Below are positions 54,894 through 62,037 of a stretch of DNA of 64,000 bases, one piece after another; within the stretch, counting starts at the first letter, position 1; each line of letters starts with the position of its first letter. The stretch comes from Polaribacter sp. SA4-10 (GTDB lineage Bacteria > Bacteroidota > Bacteroidia > Flavobacteriales > Flavobacteriaceae): NCBI GenBank assembly GCA_949519155.1, contig CATIQU010000005.1, positions 52,073 through 116,072 on the forward strand, read 5' to 3'. Position numbers and translations under genes: made by a program. The notes below the pieces were generated by a model. That model did not search any database, was not told the origin of the DNA, and was given only the letters and a program-made list of their open reading frames with translations.

Positions 54894-55253
54894 ATGAGTG
54901 TCATTAATCTTCAAAAAAAATTCAATTTATTTTCTGACCATTGGTCACCAAAAAAAGTAGGAGAACTAAATGGCCAACAAGTTTTGTTGGCAAAATTAAA
55001 AGGAGAATTTGTGTTTCATACCCACGAGCAAGAAGACGAATTTTTTATGGTGATGAAGGGTTCTTTGGATATTGAAATGCACAAAAAAACAGTGACTCTA
55101 AACAAAGGTGAATTTTATATTGTTCCAAAAGGAGTTGCACACAAACCCATTGCCAAAGAAGAAGTGCATGTATTGTTGTTTGAACCACTATCAACAAAAC
55201 ACACTGGAGAAGTCATTGCAAATATTACAGTAGAAACCTACGAAGCGATTTAG
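54894..55253 (+). CDS. Small cupin-domain protein
   Basis: 119 residues forming a single cupin barrel. Metal-site motif 1 is FHTHEQEDEFFMVMKGSLDI (His, His, Glu near residues 42-48) and motif 2 is IVPKGVAHKPIAKEE (His near 88). All four expected ligands are present. It resembles mannose-6-phosphate-isomerase-like cupins, but the substrate is unknown. It lies 6 bases before rsmI and may be co-transcribed. Confidence 0.88.
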   Translation: MSVINLQKKFNLFSDHWSPKKVGELNGQQVLLAKLKGEFVFHTHEQEDEFFMVMKGSLDIEMHKKTVTLNKGEFYIVPKGVAHKPIAKEEVHVLLFEPLSTKHTGEVIANITVETYEAI

Positions 55254-55259
55254 AAAATT

Positions 55260-55931
55260 ATGAGTAAATTATATTTAGTACCCACACCCATAGGGAATTT
55301 AGAAGACATGACTTTTAGAGCCATTCGTATTCTAAAAGAAGTCGCTTTTATTTTAGCAGAAGACACCCGTACTAGCGGAAAACTCTTAAAGCATTTTGAA
55401 ATTTCTACGCAAATGCACAGTCATCACATGCACAATGAACACAAATCCATTGAAGGTGTTTTAAAACGCATCCAAGCTGGAGAAACCTGTGCACTCATTT
55501 CAGATGCGGGGACACCTGCAATTTCAGATCCAGGTTTTTTACTAACAAGAGCCTGTGTAGAAAATAATATTGAAGTAGATTGTTTGCCAGGAGCAACTGC
55601 ATTTGTACCGGCATTGGTCAATTCTGGTTTGCCAAATGACAAGTTTGTTTTTGAAGGTTTTTTGCCTGTTAAAAAAGGAAGACAAACGCGTTTGCTTTTA
55701 TTAGCAGAAGAAACAAGAACCATCATTTTTTATGAATCGCCTCATAAATTGATAAAAACACTCGAGCACTTTGCTGAATATTTTGGCGCAGACAGACAGG
55801 TTTCTGTTTCTAGAGAACTCTCCAAAATGTTTGAAGAAACCATTCGAGGAACTGCCACTGAAGTGCTAGCTCACTATACCGCAAAACCTCCAAAAGGAGA
55901 AATTGTTGTAATTGTTGAGGGGAAGAAGTAA
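55260..55931 (+). CDS. rsmI: 16S rRNA (cytidine-1402-2'-O)-methyltransferase
   Basis: 223 residues, tetrapyrrole-methylase fold. LVPTPIGNLEDMTFRAIRIL at the start, AEDTRTSGKLLKHF, SDAGTPAISDPGFLL and YESPHKLIKTLEH are diagnostic. It 2'-O-methylates C1402 of 16S rRNA in the decoding centre. It is probably co-transcribed with the upstream cupin gene and the small gene downstream (12 bases). Confidence 0.96.
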   Translation: MSKLYLVPTPIGNLEDMTFRAIRILKEVAFILAEDTRTSGKLLKHFEISTQMHSHHMHNEHKSIEGVLKRIQAGETCALISDAGTPAISDPGFLLTRACVENNIEVDCLPGATAFVPALVNSGLPNDKFVFEGFLPVKKGRQTRLLLLAEETRTIIFYESPHKLIKTLEHFAEYFGADRQVSVSRELSKMFEETIRGTATEVLAHYTAKPPKGEIVVIVEGKK

Positions 55932-55943
55932 CATATTTTATAG

Positions 55944-56192
55944 ATGAATGAGTTTAAAACAATACTTACTGAATATTTAAGCCCCTCTAGAACTCTTGAA
56001 ACTGTAGTTGTTTCAAATAAAAATTCACAAAACGTTTTCTCTATATACAATTATGAAGGAAATTCATTTAGAGTTTTTAAAAATCAAATGAATTTAATGT
56101 ATTTTTTTCAAGACAAAGCTGAAAGCGATTTTCATTTTTGTACAGAAACTGAACTTGATTCTTTTTTATCTAAAGTTGAACTTGTGGAATAG
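55944..56192 (+). CDS. Small protein of unknown function
   Basis: 82 residues, not recognised. It is soluble, with no signal or membrane segment, and rich in Phe, Ser, Glu and Asn (EGNSFRVFKNQMNLMYFFQDKAESDFHF). Codon use is like its neighbours, and the 12-base gap after rsmI makes it a likely third gene of the cupin-rsmI transcript. Confidence 0.6.
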   Translation: MNEFKTILTEYLSPSRTLETVVVSNKNSQNVFSIYNYEGNSFRVFKNQMNLMYFFQDKAESDFHFCTETELDSFLSKVELVE

Positions 56193-56442
56193 TACTGAAA
56201 GAGTAGCTCAGTAGTGTATAATTCAATGACACTCCCAAAGTTCCAAAACGAAGATAACAGCTACAAAAAAATCATCTGGAAGCAATTAGAACTTTACCTT
56301 TATTACAGCTATACACTCGTAATTTCATAAAACACACACTTAAAAGCCTGACTTTTTAAAACGATTATTTGCTCATAAAATAATTATTTGTGTTATTTAA
56401 AATAACTATATATTACTATACTTGTTTTTATAAACAACAATT

Positions 56443-56810
56443 ATGGAGAAATTTTTTTCACTTCAAGAACAATTTTTAGCAAGCGTATTTACAAAAGAGC
56501 GCTATTTAACAAGCCAGAAAAATTGTTTTTGAATAACACCAATTTAATCTATGCTTTAGACAGGAAACAAGCGGAAATTGATGCCATAAGAGAGACTTTT
56601 TTTGCAAATCAAATGAAGTATATTCACGAAATTCATTTGGCAGAAAAAGGCGACTTCCTCATCAACAAGAAATATACTTTTGAAATTGGCGGAAAAAACA
56701 AGCCTACAAAACAAATTAAAGGATTTAAAAATGGTTTTGTCGTTAGAGATGATCTGGAAGTAGGTGCGTTAAATATAATTCCACTATATTTATTTGGATT
56801 TATGTATTAA
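56443..56810 (+). pseudogene. Decayed AAA+ ATPase (DUF4143-type), core deleted and frameshifted
   Basis: An ATG at 56443 opens a frame of about 28 codons (MEKFFSLQEQFLASVF...) ending at a TGA near 56530. In the +1 frame from about 56490 lies a clear C-terminal piece of the Bacteroidota AAA+/DUF4143 ATPase family: NKPEKLFLNNTNLIYAL, IRETFFANQMKY, EKGDFLINKKYTFEIGGKNKPTKQIKG and IIPLYLFGFMY. The P-loop and roughly 250-280 central residues of the normal protein of about 380-400 residues are missing. This fits an internal deletion plus a frameshift. The 250 bases before it (56193-56442) hold only a chance-looking 34-codon ORF. Confidence 0.78.
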
Positions 56811-56811
56811 G

Positions 56812-57384
56812 ATGAAAAAATTATTAGCCGAAATAAAAAAATGCACCCTTTGTGAACCACACCTGGATTTGGGTGCAAACCCTGTTGTTGTTGCCCATAA
56901 AAATGCTAAAATTGTTGTTATTGGTCAAGCCCCAGGAACCAAAGTACACGCCTCTGGAATACCCTGGGACGATGCTAGCGGAAAACAGCTTCGGAAATGG
57001 CTACAGGTATCTGATCAAGATTTTTACGATACTGAAAAATTTGCTATTATACCCATGGGATTTTGTTATCCTGGAAAAGGGAAAAGTGGTGACAAACCGC
57101 CAAGAAAAGAATGTGCTCCTACATGGCACGGTCAACTGTTTGAGTTAATGCCAAATGTAGAGTTGGTGCTTTTGATTGGTATGTATGCACAAAACTATTA
57201 CTTAAAAGACAAAGCCAAAAGAACGCTTACCGAAACGGTAGATAACTATCCTGAATATTTACCATCCTACTTTGTGCTCCCACATCCATCCCCAAGAAAT
57301 CGTTTTTGGCTAACCAAAAACCCTTGGTTTGAGCGCAATGTAATTCCTGAACTCCAAAAAAGAGTAGCAGAAATTTTAAACTAG
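56812..57384 (+). CDS. Uracil-DNA glycosylase family protein with putative Fe-S cysteines
   Basis: 190 residues from the ATG at 56812. Motif 1 is GQAPGTKVHASGIPWDDASG (about 38-57) and motif 2 is LPHPSPRN near the C-terminus. Four cysteines, C11, C14, C85 and C101, are spaced like the [4Fe-4S] ligands of family 4 glycosylases. The enzyme should remove uracil from DNA or a related base; the long motif 1 and PSPRN differ from classic Ung, so the exact base is uncertain. It starts one base after the end of the ATPase relic. Confidence 0.88.
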   Translation: MKKLLAEIKKCTLCEPHLDLGANPVVVAHKNAKIVVIGQAPGTKVHASGIPWDDASGKQLRKWLQVSDQDFYDTEKFAIIPMGFCYPGKGKSGDKPPRKECAPTWHGQLFELMPNVELVLLIGMYAQNYYLKDKAKRTLTETVDNYPEYLPSYFVLPHPSPRNRFWLTKNPWFERNVIPELQKRVAEILN

Positions 57385-57394
57385 AACAAGTCTC

Positions 57395-59014
57395 TTATTT
57401 AGGATTCTCCTTGGTAAAGTCTGAAACCGTTTTTACAATCACAGCATCCGTTCTTTCTAGGTTAATATCATATTTTGGGTTCAAGCCTTTTTTCTCTGGA
57501 AAATTTTCAATCATAACTGTAGAGGATGGAAAAGCAAAATCGACCCCTAAATCTTTCGCCAATTTTACAATCGCAATGTGCATTCTATGTTTAGAAGATT
57601 GCTCAATACCCCATGCCAAACTCTTAAAGTAAACATTGACGGTAATTAATAATGCAGAATCTCCAAAACCTGTAAACTCAACATTATAAGAATCTGAACG
57701 TGTTTCTGGATGTGCTATAATAATTTCACGCACTCCTTTTACAAAAGCTTCTATTAGTTCTGGTGGCGTGTCATAACGCAATCCTAAATTGGTATGATAT
57801 CTTCTAAACAAGCGTAATCCTTTATTGTTAATTACAATTTCCGATAACTTGCTATTCGGAATCTGGTATACAGAAGTGTCTGCAGCTCTTACACTGGTAG
57901 AACGAAAGCCTACTTTTTCTACGGTTCCAACAACTTCACCTGCCTCAATCCAATCTTCAATATGAAAGGGCTTGTCCAAGAAAATCATGATTGTTCCAAT
58001 CAAATTTCTAACGGTATCTTGTGATGCCAAGGCAAATGCTAAACCACCTATCGTAGCTCCCGCTAACATGGTAGTGGTATCTACCCCTAACAAAGCAAGC
58101 AATCTAAATCCTCCAACAACGATGACCAAACCTGTAAAAAGATTGTCTAAAATTGGCACCAATTGATCGTCCAACCTGCCGTGTGTTCCTTCTGTAAACA
58201 CTTTATAAATTTGCATAACAACTTGAACCATCTTTAAAAACACATAGATCCAAAAAACAACAATGGCAATATTGATCGCTTTAAAAACAAACGTATTAAT
58301 GTCCAATCCAAATTGTAGCGATGCAAATATTTTATCAAAAAAAGCAAACACAACCAACAAACTGAGGGGATGTGCTAGTTTCTTTAGGACTTTATTAATT
58401 TCTAAATTGGTATTCTTGGTAATCTGCTGTTGAATTTTCTTCAGCACAAAAAAAGCTGCTTTCTTCGCAATTAGGAAGATAATCCACGCCAATAGAAACA
58501 TTAACAAAACGCCAATCCATTGCCAAATCTCGATGGTTAGTATTTTTTTATGTCCATAATCTGGCATACTACTTTGTAATTTGTCTACATACCATGGGAA
58601 AATTTCTTTATAAATTTGATCAACTTTAGAAACGGTTTCTGCCGAATAATACCAATTATTATTTACTTTTTCAACAGAAATTTCGGGCATTCTTTGTGGA
58701 AACAATAGATATTTGTAAGAGGCAGAATACCCAATAGTGTCGTTATAATTGGGATCTGAAGAGACCTTATTAAAATCTACAAACAATCCTTTACCATCTA
58801 AAATCTTTTTTAATTTAATCGCCTTTTGCATCGCAACCTTATCAGTATACCCAATAATGGTTTTTGCTGCTTTTTGTGGTTGGTAAGAGTCTTCTTGTAG
58901 GAAAAACAAATGCGTGTAAATCGTTGCGTATGGATTGCTAATATCTACTCGAGTACTGTCTTGAGCAGTAGAAATAAAAGGAATAAAAAAGAATAACCAG
59001 AGAAATTTTTTCAT
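57395..59014 (-). CDS. MscS-family mechanosensitive channel
   Basis: 539 residues. A signal peptide (ISTAQ, about residue 17) is followed by a periplasmic domain of about 145 residues, then four or so membrane helices (about 167-315) and the MscS pore and beta domain: VVGGFRLLALLGVDTTTMLAGATIGGLAFALASQDTVRN is the pore-lining TM3 region, followed by GTIMIFLDKPFHIEDWI and VEKVGFRSTSVR. It is an inner-membrane channel opened by tension or ligand. The extra N-terminal domain makes it larger than E. coli MscS (286 residues). It converges with the UDG gene 10 bases away. Confidence 0.92.
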   Translation of the reverse strand: MKKFLWLFFFIPFISTAQDSTRVDISNPYATIYTHLFFLQEDSYQPQKAAKTIIGYTDKVAMQKAIKLKKILDGKGLFVDFNKVSSDPNYNDTIGYSASYKYLLFPQRMPEISVEKVNNNWYYSAETVSKVDQIYKEIFPWYVDKLQSSMPDYGHKKILTIEIWQWIGVLLMFLLAWIIFLIAKKAAFFVLKKIQQQITKNTNLEINKVLKKLAHPLSLLVVFAFFDKIFASLQFGLDINTFVFKAINIAIVVFWIYVFLKMVQVVMQIYKVFTEGTHGRLDDQLVPILDNLFTGLVIVVGGFRLLALLGVDTTTMLAGATIGGLAFALASQDTVRNLIGTIMIFLDKPFHIEDWIEAGEVVGTVEKVGFRSTSVRAADTSVYQIPNSKLSEIVINNKGLRLFRRYHTNLGLRYDTPPELIEAFVKGVREIIIAHPETRSDSYNVEFTGFGDSALLITVNVYFKSLAWGIEQSSKHRMHIAIVKLAKDLGVDFAFPSSTVMIENFPEKKGLNPKYDINLERTDAVIVKTVSDFTKENPK

Positions 59015-59110
59015 TTGAAATATGTTAAGCCGTTTTGAAACAGAAGTGCTAATTTAAACCTTTTCAAAAATGTAGGGTCAAAGAGGTGTAAATAAAAAAA
59101 CAAAAATAAC

Positions 59111-59566
59111 ATGAAAAATTTAATCTGTATTTTAATCTTAGTATTTGCCACTACTTTTACAGCCCAAGCGCAAATGAAAAGAAGTGCTAGAAATTCAAAA
59201 ATGACCACAGAGCAACAAGCGATCCTAAAAGTCAAAAAAATGACATTGGTTTTAGATTTGAATGCAACACAACAAAAAGAACTTAGCGCTTTGATTTCAC
59301 AACAACTTGAGACTAAGAACGCGACTTTTAAAGCAAGAAAAGCAATGAAAGAAACAAATAGAAAGCCTACTTCAGATGAGGTTTTCACGATGCAAAACAA
59401 GCGCTTAGATGCTCAAATTGTGATGAAAAATAAGATGCTAAAAATCTTAACTCCAGCCCAATATAAGAAATTCAAAAAAATGGCAAAGGGCAAAAAAAGA
59501 ATGGCTGGAAAGCAGATGAAACATCAAAAAGGTAAAAGAGAAAAAAAAAGAGGAATTAGAAAATAA
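59111..59566 (+). CDS. Secreted Spy/CpxP-like basic protein
   Basis: 151 residues. A signal peptide ends at AQAQ (about residue 21). The mature part is helical and has two LTxxQ-like segments, LDLNATQQKELSAL near 51 and ILTPAQYKKFKKMAK near 117, the pattern of the periplasmic stress proteins Spy and CpxP. The last 35 residues are extremely Lys/Arg-rich. Probably a periplasmic chaperone or metal/envelope-stress protein; the homology is weak and the function inferred. Confidence 0.7.
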   Translation: MKNLICILILVFATTFTAQAQMKRSARNSKMTTEQQAILKVKKMTLVLDLNATQQKELSALISQQLETKNATFKARKAMKETNRKPTSDEVFTMQNKRLDAQIVMKNKMLKILTPAQYKKFKKMAKGKKRMAGKQMKHQKGKREKKRGIRK

Positions 59567-59594
59567 AGATCCTATTGGTTTTATATTTTTAAAC

Positions 59595-59629
59595 AAAAGC
59601 TCGGTTTCTTAAATGAAATCGAGTTTTTT
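59595..59629 (+). terminator. Terminator after the Spy-like gene
   Basis: CTCGGTTTC, loop TTAAAT, GAAATCGAG (one G-U pair), followed by seven T. Confidence 0.85.
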
Positions 59630-59661
59630 TATCTCAAAAAAATGAGCGATAAAATTAACCG

Positions 59662-60177
59662 TTACTCTTTCACCCAACTTGAATACTCCACATAATTATT
59701 TGCAATTCTATCAATTTCTCCCGAAATTAATTCTTGTGAAATATCTTTTACTTTCTTAGCAGGAATGCCTGCATAAATACTACCACTTTCTACGATCGTG
59801 TTTTTGGTAACTACTGCTCCAGCAGCAATAATTGAGTTCGACTCAATACAGCAATCGTCCATAATAATACTTCCCATTCCAACTAAAACATTGTCGTTAA
59901 TTTTACAGCCATGCACGATCGCATTGTGACCGATAGAAACATTGTTGCCAATTGTTGTGGGTGATTTTTGATAGGTTGCATGAATGACAACACCGTCTTG
60001 AATATTCACTTTATTGCCTATTTTTATATAATGAACATCTCCACGAATGACCGCATTATACCATACTGAACATTCTTTTCCAAACGAGACTTCACCAACA
60101 ATCGTAGCGTTTTCTGCTACAAAACAATCTGCTGGTATTTGGGGATGTTTTCCGTTTACGGGTTTGATGACTGCCAT
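59662..60177 (-). CDS. Gamma-carbonic-anhydrase-family hexapeptide protein
   Basis: 171 residues of left-handed beta-helix (NATIVGEVSFGKECSVWYNAVIRGD...) with the three zinc-ligand His expected for gamma carbonic anhydrases: VVIHATYQ, SIGHNAIVHGC. Family members hydrate CO2 or have lost that activity (YrdA/PaaY type). It is the last gene of an operon; its start lies 2 bases beyond the glucosaminidase stop. Confidence 0.92.
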   Translation of the reverse strand: MAVIKPVNGKHPQIPADCFVAENATIVGEVSFGKECSVWYNAVIRGDVHYIKIGNKVNIQDGVVIHATYQKSPTTIGNNVSIGHNAIVHGCKINDNVLVGMGSIIMDDCCIESNSIIAAGAVVTKNTIVESGSIYAGIPAKKVKDISQELISGEIDRIANNYVEYSSWVKE

Positions 60178-60179
60178 TC

Positions 60180-61025
60180 TTAATATTCTATAATTAATGT
60201 TTTTCCAATTTCCAAATCATTTCCATCTAGGTTGTTTAGTCTTTTTAAGGCTTCTATTGAAACATTAAATTTTCTAGAAATTGCATACAATGTATCTCCT
60301 TTTTTTACAACGTAGGAAGTGTTTTTCAATTCTTTAGAAGGTGAACTTTGAACAATTTCATCTTCTTTTAATCTCGATTTTTTAGTTTTGTAATGCTTCT
60401 TTTTAAAAGAATCAAATTCATATAATCGATAGGTTTTTATCAATTTAATCAATTTTTGAGGATATTTCTTATCGGTAGCATATCCTGCTTTTCTTAAGCC
60501 TTTTGCCCATTTTTTATAATCCTTCTTATTATAATCAAACAAAAAAGCATAGCGACTTCTTTTTGATAAAAATGCGGAATGATCTTTATATGATGTTTCT
60601 ACAAATTGATACTTCCGAAAACACTCTCCCTTTTCATCATCGTCATGATAAACACGCGCGCCTTGCCATTTACTGTGGCATTTAATACCGAAGTGATTGT
60701 TCGATTTTATTGCCAAAAGACTCTTGCCACTTCCAGATTCTAGAATTCCTTGTGCAAGCGTAATACTGGCAGGAATTCCTGAAGCATGCATTTCATGAAC
60801 CGCGATTGGCGCATATTTTAGAATATATTGTAATACATTTTTATTTAAGTTTGCAGATTTTTTTTCGAGGTTACGAACGTGTTTTTCTTGATTTACAGGT
60901 GTAAATCGCTTTGGTTTTGACGCTACAACCACTGTCCTAGAACGCTTTTTAACAACTACTTTTTTTGAGCCACAGCTGGCTAAAATGAATGAAAAAATGC
61001 AGATAAACAGGATTCTTAATGTCAT
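60180..61025 (-). CDS. Glucosaminidase (GH73-type) lipoprotein with LysM
   Basis: 281 residues. Lipobox in ILASCGSKK (Cys18), then a basic linker, a mannosyl-glycoprotein endo-N-acetylglucosaminidase domain (about 65-205) with the catalytic Glu in AQGILESGSGKS and AIKSNNHFGIKC, and one C-terminal LysM (about 237-280, YVVKKGDTLYAISRKFNVS). It trims peptidoglycan from the periplasmic face of a membrane. Its ATG shares a base with the stop of the upstream PLP-enzyme gene (TAATG). Confidence 0.92.
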   Translation of the reverse strand: MTLRILFICIFSFILASCGSKKVVVKKRSRTVVVASKPKRFTPVNQEKHVRNLEKKSANLNKNVLQYILKYAPIAVHEMHASGIPASITLAQGILESGSGKSLLAIKSNNHFGIKCHSKWQGARVYHDDDEKGECFRKYQFVETSYKDHSAFLSKRSRYAFLFDYNKKDYKKWAKGLRKAGYATDKKYPQKLIKLIKTYRLYEFDSFKKKHYKTKKSRLKEDEIVQSSPSKELKNTSYVVKKGDTLYAISRKFNVSIEALKRLNNLDGNDLEIGKTLIIEY

Positions 61026-61960
61026 TAAATATGTATTAATTCTTGATTTTTCTTCTTTAGTTTTTCGTTAACTCCTTCAATTCCTTGAAGCCCACCAGTA
61101 TGAATTGCAACGATTTTACTATTGATTGGAAAATGATTTTTTGCAATTAAATCTAAAATTCCGAAAAGCATTTTACCAGTATATATTGGGTCTAACAAAA
61201 CTTGGTTTTCCTTTGTAAACTGATTGATAAAACGAACCAGGTCTTGATTATATTTTGCGTACCCTCCAAAATGATAGCTCGTTGCTAGTTGCCAATTTTT
61301 TTTTGTCGTGAATTTCTGAATTTCACCCTCTAAAAAAGCGCCTTTTAACGCAGGAAATCCAATGACTTTTTGGTGTGCAGCTGCTGCATTTATCAATCCA
61401 GAAATAGTACCTCCAGTTCCTATTGAACAACAAATATAATCGAATTTTGAGTCTTCTTTGGTTAAAATCTCTTCACACCCTTTTATTGCCAAATTATTAG
61501 TGCCTCCTTCTGGGATTAAATAAAAATCACCAAAAGTTTCTTTTAATTGATTCAGAAATGCTTCCTCAGATTTATTCCGATAGGATTCTCTTGAAATAAA
61601 CTCGAAAATCATTCCATTTTCATGAGCCTCTCTTAATGTTGCGTTGCTTGCTAGGGTTTTTATAAGATCATACCCCAATTCGTCACCTCTTATAACACCT
61701 ATTGATTTAAATCCGTTTAATTGGGCAGCTATTGCAGTTGCCACAATATGGTTGGAAAATGCACCTCCAAAAGTCAATAAGGTTTCTTTTTGATTCGCTT
61801 TCGCTGCGTGCAAATTGTATTTTAATTTTCGAAACTTATTTCCTGAAACAAAAGGGTGAATTAAATCTTCTCTTTTAATAAAGAGTTCGACTTTTTTTTC
61901 TTCCAAAACGGGAAGGTGTATTTGTTGATTTTTAGAAGGTCTTTGAATCTCGAAATTCAT
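61025..61960 (-). CDS. PLP-dependent ACC deaminase / D-cysteine desulfhydrase-like enzyme
   Basis: 311 residues of the tryptophan-synthase-beta fold. The PLP Lys lies in VSGNKFRKLKYNLH near residue 42, with FGGAFSNHIVATA (cofactor/substrate loop) near 64, PEGGTNNLAIKGCEEI and the phosphate-binding CSIGTGGTISGLI. It could open 1-aminocyclopropane-1-carboxylate or, more likely in this phylum, desulfurate D-cysteine; residues alone do not settle it. First gene of a three-gene operon with the glucosaminidase and carbonic-anhydrase-like genes. AGGAG precedes the ATG. Confidence 0.9.
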   Translation of the reverse strand: MNFEIQRPSKNQQIHLPVLEEKKVELFIKREDLIHPFVSGNKFRKLKYNLHAAKANQKETLLTFGGAFSNHIVATAIAAQLNGFKSIGVIRGDELGYDLIKTLASNATLREAHENGMIFEFISRESYRNKSEEAFLNQLKETFGDFYLIPEGGTNNLAIKGCEEILTKEDSKFDYICCSIGTGGTISGLINAAAAHQKVIGFPALKGAFLEGEIQKFTTKKNWQLATSYHFGGYAKYNQDLVRFINQFTKENQVLLDPIYTGKMLFGILDLIAKNHFPINSKIVAIHTGGLQGIEGVNEKLKKKNQELIHI

Positions 61961-62037
61961 AATTTTTTACTCCTATAAAGATAAAGAAAATCCTATGAAA
62001 CCGAAGTGATTTCAAATTTTATCGAAAGAATAAAATA

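Noticed and set aside
56225..56329. 34-codon plus-strand ORF (MTLPKFQNEDNSYKK...) between the small gene and the ATPase relic
   Set aside because: Too short, no family, no promoter box, in a region that appears to be decaying; likely chance.
59011..59400. Minus-strand hydrophobic frame over the Spy-like gene
   Set aside because: Its hydrophobicity comes from reading Lys/Ala codons in reverse; the plus-strand gene has a proper signal peptide and terminator.
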